Shown: in pieces, positions 36,762 through 45,060 of the stretch
Layout of the letters: each line of letters opens with the position of its first letter
How positions within the stretch are numbered: position 1 is the stretch's first letter
Assembly: GCF_023822005.2 (NCBI RefSeq)
Contig: NZ_CP098806.1
Coordinates: forward strand, 3,844,001 to 3,908,000
Direction of reading: 5' to 3'
Source of the DNA: Dyadobacter fanqingshengii
GTDB taxonomy: Bacteria > Bacteroidota > Bacteroidia > Cytophagales > Spirosomataceae
Length of the DNA: 64,000 bases
The notes under the pieces: model-generated
What the model saw: only the letters and a program-made list of their open reading frames with translations
What the model was told of the DNA's origin: nothing
The model's database searches: none
Made by a program: the position numbers and the translations under genes

Positions 36762-38105
36762 ATGACGAGAGGCTTCATTAAGCACGGGCTTTTATTGCTT
36801 ATACTTTTTTTGTCCGGTTGCGATAAAAAGAATTCCGGCTCGGTAACGGAGCCTGAAACGGTCGACTCAACAGACAAATTTCCGATTATATCTGACGATG
36901 AGCTCCTTACCCTCGTCCAAAAACAAACATTCAGGTATTTCTGGGATTTTGCACATCCGGTAAGCGGGCTGGCGCGGGAGCGGAATTCATCGGGCGATGT
37001 GGTAACCTCCGGCGGAAGCGGTTTTGGCATTATGACCATTCCGATTGCTATTGAACGCAAATTCATCACGCGAGAACAGGGTTTGGAAAGAATGCAGAAA
37101 ATGGTAACATTTTTGAAAGACAAATCGCAAAAATTTCATGGCGCTTTTCCGCATTGGCTCAATGGTGCAACCGGCGTTGCCATGCCTTTCAGTCAAAAAG
37201 ACAATGGGGCTGATTTGGTTGAAACGGCATATTTGGTTCAGGGCTTGCTAACAGCCCGGCAGTATTTTTCCGCCACAAACCCTGCCGAAACAACATTAAG
37301 AAAGGACATTAATATTATTTGGGAAGGTGTTGAGTGGGATTGGTTTAGAAAAGGCTCCGAAAATGTGCTTTACTGGCATTGGAGCCCGGACTATAACTGG
37401 GAAATGAACCATCCGGTCAAAGGCTGGAACGAATGCCTCATCACTTACGCGCTCGCAGCCTCGTCGCCAACACATTCCATTCCTAAAATAGTTTACGACA
37501 AAGGCTGGACGAGTGATGGCAGTTTTGTGAACGGAAGCTCCTATTACGGGCTTACGCTGCCGTTAGGCGAACCGTCCGGAGGCCCGCTTTTCTTTTCACA
37601 ATATTCTTTTTTGGGCTTAAACCCTACCGGGCTTACAGATCAATACACCAATTATTTTACCCAAAACAAGGCGCATGCCCTGATTAACTTCAATTACTGT
37701 AAAGCCGATCCTAAGAATTATGGATACAGCGATCGCTGCTGGGGATTAACGGCTTGCGACATTCCAAATGGTTATAATGCCAATTCCCCAACCAATGATA
37801 AAAGCGTCATTGCGCCTACCGCTGCACTTTCGTCATTCCCCTACACGCCAGACGAGTCGATGCAAGCATTGAAATACTTTTACTACAAACTCGGCGATCA
37901 GCTTTGGGGTGAATATGGCTTTTACGATTCGTTTTCCATTCAGGAACAATGGGTTGCCGACTCCTATCTTGCGATTGATCAGGGGCCTATTATCATTATG
38001 ATCGAAAATCATCGGAGTGGCCTTCCGTGGAAGCTTTTTATGAGTGCGCCGGAAATTAAATCTGGGATGAAAAAACTGGGGTTTAGCAGTCCTAACCTCA
38101 ATTAA
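36762..38105 (+). CDS. GH144-type (glucoamylase family, PF10091) glycoside hydrolase, lipoprotein
   Basis: A 447-residue glycan hydrolase. It has a lipoprotein signal (LLLLILFLSGCDKK), so it is likely on the outer membrane. The family core is very clear: LVQKQTFRYFWDFAHPVSGL, FGIMTIPIAIE, HGAFPHWLNGATG, DNGADLVETAYLVQGLLTAR, YWHWSPDYNWEMN, WNECLITYALAASSPTH and the closing AIDQGPIIIMIENHRSG. PF10091 includes GH144 endo-beta-1,2-glucanases such as that of Chitinophaga, so the likely substrate is beta-1,2-glucan. Its paralogue follows 26 bases later. Substrate specificity is inferred from the family and is not proven. Confidence 0.92.
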   Translation: MTRGFIKHGLLLLILFLSGCDKKNSGSVTEPETVDSTDKFPIISDDELLTLVQKQTFRYFWDFAHPVSGLARERNSSGDVVTSGGSGFGIMTIPIAIERKFITREQGLERMQKMVTFLKDKSQKFHGAFPHWLNGATGVAMPFSQKDNGADLVETAYLVQGLLTARQYFSATNPAETTLRKDINIIWEGVEWDWFRKGSENVLYWHWSPDYNWEMNHPVKGWNECLITYALAASSPTHSIPKIVYDKGWTSDGSFVNGSSYYGLTLPLGEPSGGPLFFSQYSFLGLNPTGLTDQYTNYFTQNKAHALINFNYCKADPKNYGYSDRCWGLTACDIPNGYNANSPTNDKSVIAPTAALSSFPYTPDESMQALKYFYYKLGDQLWGEYGFYDSFSIQEQWVADSYLAIDQGPIIIMIENHRSGLPWKLFMSAPEIKSGMKKLGFSSPNLN

Positions 38106-38131
38106 GAAGCAGTTACTTAATCAACGAAATC

Positions 38132-39511
38132 ATGAAGATATCCTACTTTTGCCTTACCTGCCTGTTTTTCTTAATCTCTCATGTTAACGACGGTTTTGCG
38201 CAAAAAAAGAAAATCGCCGTCAGCAAACCAGCCGTTTTCAATCCGGCAGACAGACCCAAAAACCTCTCGGACACAGCATTACTGGAATTGGTCCAAAAGC
38301 AAACATTCCGTTATTTCTGGGAATTCGGGCATCCTGTTAGCGGCATGTCACGCGAGCGAAGCAACATTGCATACGATTACGGCGACGAAGTTGTCACCAC
38401 GGGCGGCACGGGTTTTGGCATTATGGCCATGATCGTGGCGGCCGAAAGAGGCTGGCAGCCAAGAGATTCCGTTGCAGCCCGGCTTTTAAAAATGATGAAA
38501 TTTTTATCGAAAGCTGATCATTACCACGGCATTTTTCCACATTGGCTCAATGGCGCAACCGGCAAAATCGTTCCGTTCGGGCGCAAAGACGATGGCGGGG
38601 ACTTGGTGGAAAGCTCTTTTCTTTTTCAGGGAATGTTGGCCGCCCGGCAGTATTTTGACCGGGATAATAATGTGGAAAGAGACCTGAGAAACCGCATTCA
38701 GTGGATCTGGAGTGAAGCTGAATGGGATTGGTATACAAGGGGAAATCCGAACCAGCTTTACTGGCATTGGAGCCCGAATAACGGCTGGGCGATGAATTTT
38801 GAGCTGAGAGGCTATAACGAAACATTGATCACCTACATCATGGCCGCTTCTTCGCCGCGCTACCCAATTACAGCGCAAGTTTACAATAAATGCTGGGCAC
38901 AAAGTGATCATTTCAAGAATGGCAAGGAATATTATGGTGTGAAGCTTCCGTTGGGTTTTGAGTTTGGCGGGCCGCTTTTTTTCGCACATTATTCGTTCCT
39001 GGGCTTGGATCCAAGAAAATTGAAAGATCAGTATGCCGATTACTGGGAGCAGAATGTGAATCATTCACTCATCAATTACAAACATTGCGTTGCTAACCCC
39101 GGCAAATTCAAAGGTTATGGAGAAGATAGTTGGGGATTGACGGCCAGCGACACGTACAACGGCTATAACGCACATTCCCCGACGAACGATTTTGGCACTA
39201 TAACGCCAACTGCGGCCCTTTCTTCATTTCCCTACACACCGGAACAGTCCATGAAAGCGCTGCGGTATTTCTATGAGAATTTGGGTGACAAAATTTGGAG
39301 TGAATATGGATTTACGGACGCGTTTAATGAAAGCCAGAACTGGTATGCCAAATCGCATCTCGCAATAGATCAGGGACCGATCATTGTAATGATTGAAAAT
39401 TACAGAACAGGACTAATCTGGAAGTTGTTTATGAAAGATCCTGATGTGCAAACCGGGCTCAAAAAACTGGGCTTTGAAAGTCCTGCGCTTGAAATAAGCA
39501 GCAAAAATTAA
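38132..39511 (+). CDS. GH144-type (glucoamylase family, PF10091) glycoside hydrolase, periplasmic
   Basis: A 459-residue paralogue of the preceding enzyme, sharing nearly every motif (LVQKQTFRYFWEFGHPVSGM, HGIFPHWLNGATG, DDGGDLVESSFLFQGMLAAR, YWHWSPNNGWAMN, YNETLITYIMAASSP, AIDQGPIIVMIENYRTG). Unlike it, the signal (CLTCLFFLISHVNDGFAQ) has no lipobox cysteine before the mature start, so it is probably a soluble periplasmic enzyme. A division of labour is likely: surface cleavage by the lipoprotein, and trimming of imported oligosaccharides by this one, as known for GH144 sophorose-releasing enzymes. A beta-glucosidase to finish the job is not in the window. Confidence 0.92.
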   Translation: MKISYFCLTCLFFLISHVNDGFAQKKKIAVSKPAVFNPADRPKNLSDTALLELVQKQTFRYFWEFGHPVSGMSRERSNIAYDYGDEVVTTGGTGFGIMAMIVAAERGWQPRDSVAARLLKMMKFLSKADHYHGIFPHWLNGATGKIVPFGRKDDGGDLVESSFLFQGMLAARQYFDRDNNVERDLRNRIQWIWSEAEWDWYTRGNPNQLYWHWSPNNGWAMNFELRGYNETLITYIMAASSPRYPITAQVYNKCWAQSDHFKNGKEYYGVKLPLGFEFGGPLFFAHYSFLGLDPRKLKDQYADYWEQNVNHSLINYKHCVANPGKFKGYGEDSWGLTASDTYNGYNAHSPTNDFGTITPTAALSSFPYTPEQSMKALRYFYENLGDKIWSEYGFTDAFNESQNWYAKSHLAIDQGPIIVMIENYRTGLIWKLFMKDPDVQTGLKKLGFESPALEISSKN

Positions 39512-39532
39512 CCCTTTATTTGCAGAAATTGA

Positions 39533-39569
39533 CAGAAAGACCGGCATAGCGCTGGTCTTTCTGTTTTAT
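39533..39569 (+). terminator. Strong terminator ending the glucanase operon
   Basis: CAGAAAGACC (39533-39542) and GGTCTTTCTG (39554-39563) form a 10-pair stem that extends inward by GGC/GCT, then TTTTATAA follows. It marks the end of the locus, so the kelch gene downstream is a separate unit. Confidence 0.9.
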
Positions 39570-39593
39570 AAAATATGTTTGTACCTTAATGCA

Positions 39594-39601
39594 TATTTTT
39601 G
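39594..39601 (+). promoter_or_regulatory. Possible -7 box for the kelch gene
   Basis: TATTTTTG matches TAnnTTTG and lies ~50 bases before the ATG at 39653. The nearest upstream TTTG (39578) is too close for a standard -33 spacing, so support is weak. Confidence 0.35.
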
Positions 39602-39652
39602 GCCTGTATTTGCTCAAAAAATACTTCCCTAACCCACATCAAACGTAAAAAA

Positions 39653-40633
39653 ATGAATGCAAATCTAAAAACCTCTATATTTCTGATTGCCCTTAACTTC
39701 CTGGTTTTGTATGCTAATGCGCAAATCTGGGAAGTTTCAGAACCGGAAAATCTTCCTGAAAAGCGGCACGAAAATGCAATGGCGACGGCAAATGGAAAGC
39801 TCTATCTTCTGGGCGGTCGCGGCGTAAAACCCGTTGACGAATATGATTTTAAGAAAGACACGTGGTCGCATCTGAAAGAAACCCCGCTGGAAATGAGCCA
39901 CTTCCAGGCAATTACTTACAAGAACGAAATTTACGTTTTAGGCGCATTTACAGGCGGTTACCCCCACGAAACACCAATTCCTAACATCTACATTTTTAAT
40001 CCGATCAAAAACGAGTGGCGCAAAGGCGATGCCATTCCGGAAAACCGTTTGCGTGGTGCGGCAGGTGCATTCGTTTTGAATGATAAAATATATCTGGTGT
40101 GCGGTATTCAGGACGGACATTGGGACGGACAAGTTACCTGGTTCGATGAATTTGACCCGGCTACAAATACCTGGAAAACACTCCCGGACGCGCCAAGACC
40201 GAGGGATCACGTTCAGGTTGCTGTTTTAAACAACAAATTATACGTGGCCGGCGGCCGCTTGTCGACTGCGAGAATTAATCAGGTTTTGAACACGGTTATC
40301 AAGGAAGTGGATGTTTATGATTTCAAAACAGGCAAATGGTCGACGCTGGACGCTGCCAACAATCTTCCAACATTACGCGCTGGCAACACAACGGTGGCTT
40401 ATGGCAACAAAATCCTGATCATTGGTGGAGAAAGCGACGCGCATGTAGAAGCGCACAATGAAGTCGAAGCCTTTAATACCCAGACACAAAAATGGGAAAA
40501 ACTGCCTTCATTGCATCAGGGACGTCACGGAACGCAGGCAGTTTCGTTAAATAAGAAGATATACATTGCTGCCGGATCGGCCAACAGAGGCGGCGGCCCT
40601 GAGCTAAATGATATGGAAATTCTGGATAAATAG
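39653..40633 (+). CDS. Secreted kelch-repeat beta-propeller protein
   Basis: About 326 residues from the ATG at 39653; an in-frame TTG at 39599 would add a non-signal extension. A signal peptide (FLIALNFLVLYANAQ) is followed by five or six kelch blades, each with GG and a W about six residues after a conserved Y: GKLYLLGGRGVKPVDEYDFK, NEIYVLGAFTGGYPHE, DKIYLVCGIQDGHWDG, NKLYVAGGRLSTAR, NKILIIGGESDAH, KKIYIAAGSANRGG. Bacterial proteins of this kind include galactose oxidase-like and sialate mutarotase-like folds. No copper-site residues are evident. It is probably periplasmic or exported with unknown ligand. Confidence 0.88.
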   Translation: MNANLKTSIFLIALNFLVLYANAQIWEVSEPENLPEKRHENAMATANGKLYLLGGRGVKPVDEYDFKKDTWSHLKETPLEMSHFQAITYKNEIYVLGAFTGGYPHETPIPNIYIFNPIKNEWRKGDAIPENRLRGAAGAFVLNDKIYLVCGIQDGHWDGQVTWFDEFDPATNTWKTLPDAPRPRDHVQVAVLNNKLYVAGGRLSTARINQVLNTVIKEVDVYDFKTGKWSTLDAANNLPTLRAGNTTVAYGNKILIIGGESDAHVEAHNEVEAFNTQTQKWEKLPSLHQGRHGTQAVSLNKKIYIAAGSANRGGGPELNDMEILDK

Positions 40634-40669
40634 AGTTTGAAATAACCTCATTACGAAAATACATTTTAA

Positions 40670-42307
40670 ATGCGGAAAACATTCGTTTGCCTTTTGCTCT
40701 TGGCCTCATGCGCAACGTGGGCACAAAAACCTAAATTCACTCACGCCGACACGCTAAGAGGCTCCATAACGCCGGAGCGCGCGTGGTGGGATTTGACTTA
40801 TTATCATTTAAATGTGCGCCCCAATGCCCAGGATAGCACGCTAACCGGATCGACAAAAGTTGTTTATAAGGTTCTTAAACCACAGCAAACCATACAGATC
40901 GATTTGCAGGAACCGCTTCAAATTACAAAGGTCACGCAGGAGGGCGAGTCGCTCACTTACAAGCGGGATGGCAATGCATTTTTTATAGCATTAACAAAAA
41001 AACAAGAAGCGGGAAAAACGGAAGCAATCGAAGTCTTTTATTCGGGTAAGCCAAGATTGGCAAAGCGGCCGCCGTGGGACGGGGGTGTGCAATGGGTGCC
41101 GGATGGAAAGGGAAACACGATCATTTCCACATCTTGCCAGGGTTTGGGATCCAGCGTTTGGTGGCCTTGCAAGGATCATATGTATGACGAGCCAGACAGC
41201 ATGCTCATCAGCATTACCGTTCCGAAAAACATGATGGATGTTTCAAACGGTAACCTGCGGTCGGTAATCGAAAATGATGATAACACGCATACATTCAATT
41301 GGGCGGTTCAAAACCCGATCAATAATTACGGGGTAAATATGAATGTTGCCAATTATGTGAGTTGGAAGGAAACCTACAAGGGTGAAAAAGGGAATTTGGC
41401 ATTGAGTTACTACGTGCTGCCGCAAAACCTCGAAAAAGCAAAAGAGCAGTTCAAGCAGGCACCGCAAATGCTGAAAGCTTTTGAACATTGGTTTGGGCCC
41501 TATCCTTTTTATGAAGACGGTTACAAACTGGTTGAAGTGCCATATCTGGGCATGGAGCATCAGAGCTCGGTAACTTATGGGAATGGTTATAAAATGGGTT
41601 ATCTGGGTAAAGATCTGTCCAACACGGGCTGGGGTTTGAAGTGGGATTTTATCATTATTCACGAAAGTGGCCACGAATGGTTCGCCAACAACATTACTTA
41701 TAAAGATGTGGCGGATATGTGGGTGCATGAAGGTTTTACCAATTATTCAGAAAATCTGTACACTGAATTTTATTTTGGCAAAGAGGCTGGCTCTGACTAT
41801 GTGGTTGGAACGCGGGCTTTGATTGCTAATGACAGTCCGATTATTGGCACTCACGGTGTGAATCAGGAAGGTTCCAGGGATATGTATTACAAAGGCGGCA
41901 ATATGCTCCATACAATCCGTCAGGTCGTTAATGACGACGAAAAGTGGAGAGAAATCCTTCGCGGCCTGAACAAGACTTTTTATCACCAGACTGTTGACGG
42001 ATCACAAATTGAAGCTTATGTGAGTGACCATGCGGGAAGGAACATTACAAAAGTTTTCGATCAATATTTACGCGATGTGCGCATTCCGGTTTTTGAGTAT
42101 TCATTTGGCAACAAAGGCCTTCAATATCGCTGGGCGAATGTTGTGGAAGGATTTGATATGCCCGTCAAAGTGAAAATAGGAGACAACGACGAATTTCTTT
42201 ACCCGACAGCCAGCTGGCAAAGCCTGAAAACAAAGGGCATCAAGACGTTAACTGTTGATAAGAATTTTTATGTAGAATCAAAAGAAACAAAGCAGGCATC
42301 AATGTAG
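40670..42307 (+). CDS. M1 family zinc metallopeptidase
   Basis: A 545-residue exported aminopeptidase-type enzyme. A short signal peptide (FVCLLLLASCATWAQ) precedes an N-terminal beta-sandwich. The zinc site is HEXXH-x18-E: His331, Glu332, His335 and Glu354 (IIHESGHEWFANN and VHEGFTNYSE). The substrate-recognition motif that is GAMEN in many M1 enzymes reads LGMEHQS here, as in M1 peptidases of Bacteroidota. The C-terminal helical domain is shorter than in cytosolic aminopeptidase N. It removes or cleaves peptides in the periplasm. Its stop overlaps the convergent thiamine pyrophosphokinase gene by 9 bases. Confidence 0.95.
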   Translation: MRKTFVCLLLLASCATWAQKPKFTHADTLRGSITPERAWWDLTYYHLNVRPNAQDSTLTGSTKVVYKVLKPQQTIQIDLQEPLQITKVTQEGESLTYKRDGNAFFIALTKKQEAGKTEAIEVFYSGKPRLAKRPPWDGGVQWVPDGKGNTIISTSCQGLGSSVWWPCKDHMYDEPDSMLISITVPKNMMDVSNGNLRSVIENDDNTHTFNWAVQNPINNYGVNMNVANYVSWKETYKGEKGNLALSYYVLPQNLEKAKEQFKQAPQMLKAFEHWFGPYPFYEDGYKLVEVPYLGMEHQSSVTYGNGYKMGYLGKDLSNTGWGLKWDFIIIHESGHEWFANNITYKDVADMWVHEGFTNYSENLYTEFYFGKEAGSDYVVGTRALIANDSPIIGTHGVNQEGSRDMYYKGGNMLHTIRQVVNDDEKWREILRGLNKTFYHQTVDGSQIEAYVSDHAGRNITKVFDQYLRDVRIPVFEYSFGNKGLQYRWANVVEGFDMPVKVKIGDNDEFLYPTASWQSLKTKGIKTLTVDKNFYVESKETKQASM

Positions 42308-42967
42308 ATCCCAGCATTCCATAATCAAAAGATCTCCTTTTTTAGCCGAAACCCTGACCATTCCATCCACCTCAGCCTCGTTGCTGTTCCCGGTGCGATG
42401 GCCCAGAGTCAGGGTTTCGTCATACAAATTGTATTTTAACCCACTGGTTTCAATGCCTTCGACCACCCCAATCGGAATCAGTGAGATAGGTGTCCCTGCC
42501 ACATACCATTTTTCAAATGTGCCGGACAAGGGAAATATCTTAGAATAATCATCGAACATGACCAGTCTGATACGATCCTTGTAACGCACCATGTTAGTAA
42601 TGTTTGTGATCGCATGATCGGCCCGACGGCCTGTTGCCCATACAATGTTAGCAGCTGGAAAACCTCTTTCTATCAGAAAATCAATTGCCTTTTCTAGGTC
42701 AGTCTTTTCCTGATCCGGCGTGCTAATAATCTCAATCGGATCTTGCCTTTCGGATATTGCGTCAAAATCATGCTGCTGGTCGAAGTCGCCCATCCACACA
42801 TCCACTTTGATGCCCAGATCGAGCACCCGATAAATCGCGTGATCCAGGACTACGATCAATGGACTCCATTCGAGAAGTTGTCCCAAAAGTTCTTCACTGC
42901 AAGCTTCTCCGTTAGCAATAATCAGCGCCGGTTCTTGTTTTTCTTTGACAATGTGATGGGAAGACAT
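42299..42967 (-). CDS. Thiamine pyrophosphokinase
   Basis: A 222-residue enzyme that transfers pyrophosphate from ATP to thiamine. Diagnostic motifs are VDVWMGDFDQQHDF (the GDFDS-like site), STPDQEKTDLEKAIDFLIER (the DKxxTDxxxA motif) and ATGRRADHAITNI. The C-terminal thiamine-binding beta domain is present (TSGLKYNLYDETLTLG, GNSNEAEVDG). Length is normal. It is convergent with the M1 peptidase gene and precedes nothing on its own strand for ~0.1 kb. No TPP riboswitch was found near it. Confidence 0.9.
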   Translation of the reverse strand: MSSHHIVKEKQEPALIIANGEACSEELLGQLLEWSPLIVVLDHAIYRVLDLGIKVDVWMGDFDQQHDFDAISERQDPIEIISTPDQEKTDLEKAIDFLIERGFPAANIVWATGRRADHAITNITNMVRYKDRIRLVMFDDYSKIFPLSGTFEKWYVAGTPISLIPIGVVEGIETSGLKYNLYDETLTLGHRTGNSNEAEVDGMVRVSAKKGDLLIMECWDLH

Positions 42968-42975
42968 TAATGTTA

Positions 42976-43410
42976 TTATTCTCGTTTGATATGGGTGACC
43001 AACTCACCGATTTGCTGTTTCATCTCGTGGAATTGTTGGCCCATTGCATCGAAGCGTTGATCCATGACATCGAAGCGTTGACCCATTGCATCGAAGCGTT
43101 GGTCCATTTTCCTTTCAAGATTATCAACTTTCGTTTCAAGTTTGTCTAATCTTATTTCAACTCGTCCAATGCGAATATCCAGCCGATCCACTTTTGAATC
43201 AAGCTGAGCAACATTTGAACCAAGATTGTCGACTTTTGAGTCCAGTCTGTCGAAACGCTGTTCATGCTCAGCAAATTTCTTCTTCGTGTAAGCGAAGCCG
43301 TCCTTTACTTCCGTAGTGAGCGCTCCAAGTCCGTTTGCGATGATTTCAATTTGCTTGCCTTGATCCACAGCTAAATGCTCTAATTGTTCAACTCGTTCTT
43401 CCAAAAACAT
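42976..43410 (-). CDS. Coiled-coil protein with heptad repeats
   Basis: A 144-residue protein made almost entirely of heptads with Leu/Val/Met at a and d positions (for example DSKVDNLGSNVAQLDSKVDR and EIRLDKLETKVDNLERK). The C-terminal third has near-identical 7-residue repeats (MDQRFDA MGQRFDV MDQRFDA MGQQFHE). It has no signal peptide or membrane segment. The protein is probably a long rod or oligomerising coil. Its function cannot be derived. It lies 9 bases upstream of the thiamine pyrophosphokinase gene on the same strand, so the two may be co-transcribed. Confidence 0.8.
   Translation of the reverse strand: MFLEERVEQLEHLAVDQGKQIEIIANGLGALTTEVKDGFAYTKKKFAEHEQRFDRLDSKVDNLGSNVAQLDSKVDRLDIRIGRVEIRLDKLETKVDNLERKMDQRFDAMGQRFDVMDQRFDAMGQQFHEMKQQIGELVTHIKRE
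43040..43102. repeat. 21-bp tandem repeat, three copies
   Basis: Three 21-base units (43040-43060, 43061-43081, 43082-43102) share catcgaagcgttg and encode the repeated heptads of the coiled-coil protein. Copy number could vary by slippage without breaking frame, because 21 is divisible by three. Confidence 0.85.
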
Positions 43411-43557
43411 TTTAGTGACTTTATTTGGTGAATACTAAACTAAAAGTTGCCGTCTTCACAAAATCCTGATCAATATCGAAAAGAATCCGGTGGTTCACAA
43501 CAACCATAGGTTTAGACGTAGACTTTTAGAAATAGTCACTGAAATAAAAGATATTTT

Positions 43558-44388
43558 TTACACGCCCAACGTCTTTGCCTTATTCCAATAAGCATCCATT
43601 TCCGTTAACGTCATGTCCGACAGGGCCTTACCGTCAGCATTCGAAGCTTCCTCAAGATATTGAAAACGTCTGATAAATTTCTTGTTCGTGCGTTCCAAGG
43701 CCGTTTCGGGGTTAATGTCGACGAATCTTGAATAATTGACCAACGAAAACAACAGATCTCCAAATTCCCCTTCCGCCTCCTTCTGATCGATTACTTCGTG
43801 TTTTTCAATATCAAAATTCTCTTTAAATTCTTGGAGTTCTTCTTCAACTTTATTCCAGACCTGCTGCTTTTCATCCCAGTCGAAACCAACGCCACGTGCC
43901 TTTTCCTGAATGCGCATGGCCTTAACCAACGCTGGCAAAGACGCGGGCACACCTCCTAAAACAGATTTATTGCCTTCTTTCAGTTTCAGTTTTTCCCAAT
44001 TCTGCTTGACGGCTTCTTCATCCTCCGCCACAAAATCTCCATATATATGCGGATGACGGGAGATCAGCTTTTCACTGATTCCATTAAGCACATCCTTAAT
44101 ATCGAAACGAACGGCATCATCTGCCTGCTCAGAACCGATTTTGGCATAAAAAACAATATGCAGCAAGACATCGCCAAGCTCCTTTTTGATCTCAGGCAGG
44201 TCATTTTCCAGAATCGCGTCGGACAGTTCATAGGTTTCTTCGATCGTCAAATGTCGGAGCGTATCCATTGTTTGCTTCCGGTCCCACGGACATTGTTCCC
44301 GAAGCTCGTCCATGATGGTCAACAGCCTGTCAAAGGCCATTAGCTGTTCCTGGCGTCGCCCGGGCAAATCATTAAATTGCTTTTCCAT
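43558..44388 (-). CDS. mazG: Nucleoside triphosphate pyrophosphohydrolase MazG
   Basis: A 276-residue enzyme that hydrolyses NTPs to NMP and pyrophosphate. It has two MazG domains. The first contains CPWDRKQTMDTLRHLTIEET and ELSDAI with the metal-binding acids (EETYE, then KKELGDVLLHIVFYAKIG). The second contains EFGDLLFSLVNYSRF. The spacing and length are those of E. coli-type MazG. It is upstream of the coiled-coil gene on the same strand, with 147 bases between that contain no visible gene. Confidence 0.95.
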   Translation of the reverse strand: MEKQFNDLPGRRQEQLMAFDRLLTIMDELREQCPWDRKQTMDTLRHLTIEETYELSDAILENDLPEIKKELGDVLLHIVFYAKIGSEQADDAVRFDIKDVLNGISEKLISRHPHIYGDFVAEDEEAVKQNWEKLKLKEGNKSVLGGVPASLPALVKAMRIQEKARGVGFDWDEKQQVWNKVEEELQEFKENFDIEKHEVIDQKEAEGEFGDLLFSLVNYSRFVDINPETALERTNKKFIRRFQYLEEASNADGKALSDMTLTEMDAYWNKAKTLGV

Positions 44389-44413
44389 AACACAAAGATA
44401 TGCCGTGCCTACA

Positions 44414-44896
44414 TTAGTCGGCGGACGGGGCTGGAATTTTAAAACTTGTCTGGATCATATTGCTCGTGCATTTGGCCACGATTCGTCCGTCCGCCTTATA
44501 AATCTGGCCTTCCACATGGATAATGTTCTTGCCCGTCCGAATCACTTTTGATTTGGCAGTAAGCACTTCCCCTGGCAATGCCGGATTAAGAAAATCACAA
44601 TTCAGGTTTACGGAAGTGAAAGCAAACTCCCTCCCAAGCGCATAGACCATTGTTCCGACAATGTCATCCAAAATCGTCGACGCTATTCCGCCATGCAAGG
44701 TGCCCATTGGGTTACACATATCTTCACGGACCTCATACTCGATCTCCATGGCTCCTTCGGAAACATCGATGAGTCGACCATTTAGCCAACTGGCGACGGG
44801 GGAAAAGTTACCGACCATATGTTTCCCTTTTAATTGCAGCAATAATTCAATCCGGCTGTTTGGCGGTAAGTAGGACGGATTAGCTTGTGGATCCAT
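44414..44896 (-). CDS. PaaI-family hotdog thioesterase
   Basis: About 160 residues from the ATG at 44894-44896 (MDPQANPSYLPPNSRIELLL); the frame extends to 44965 but that stretch is AT-rich and lies in the intergenic region. The hotdog thioesterase signature is MGTLHGGIASTILDDIVGTM, with the HGG motif. Later strands (VNLNCDFLNPALPGEVLTAK) are typical. The enzyme should hydrolyse an acyl-CoA of unknown type. It is divergent from comA, and the pair share a palindromic region at 45004-45024. Confidence 0.88.
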   Translation of the reverse strand: MDPQANPSYLPPNSRIELLLQLKGKHMVGNFSPVASWLNGRLIDVSEGAMEIEYEVREDMCNPMGTLHGGIASTILDDIVGTMVYALGREFAFTSVNLNCDFLNPALPGEVLTAKSKVIRTGKNIIHVEGQIYKADGRIVAKCTSNMIQTSFKIPAPSAD

Positions 44897-44991
44897 TCGA
44901 AAATTATTAGTTGATAGTTTGGAATGACATATTCTAAAAATAGTAATTATCGTAGAAAGATACATCTAAAAGAGTCGATGATATGGATTTT

Positions 44992-45024
44992 ATTGCGACG
45001 TATCAAAGGTAATTGCTACCTTTG
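44992..45024 (+). promoter_or_regulatory. Promoter for the phosphosulfolactate synthase gene
   Basis: ATTG at 44992-44995, a 21-base spacer and TACCTTTG at 45017-45024 fit the Bacteroidota promoter pattern. Transcription would begin near 45031, 30 bases before the ATG at 45061. The -7 box is one arm of a perfect inverted repeat. Confidence 0.65.
45004..45024. repeat. Palindrome made of two facing -7 boxes
   Basis: CAAAGGTA (45004-45011) and TACCTTTG (45017-45024) are perfect inverted arms around ATTGC. Each arm is a TAnnTTTG box on its own strand, so they could serve the divergent thioesterase and comA genes, or the palindrome could be an operator. Confidence 0.6.
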
Positions 45025-45060
45025 CCGAAGTTTTTGCCAGAGATAAAAGCATACCCATAT

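Noticed and set aside
43040..43102. CRISPR-like direct repeats
   Set aside because: Units are 21 bases with no spacers, and they translate in frame into heptads of a coiled-coil protein.
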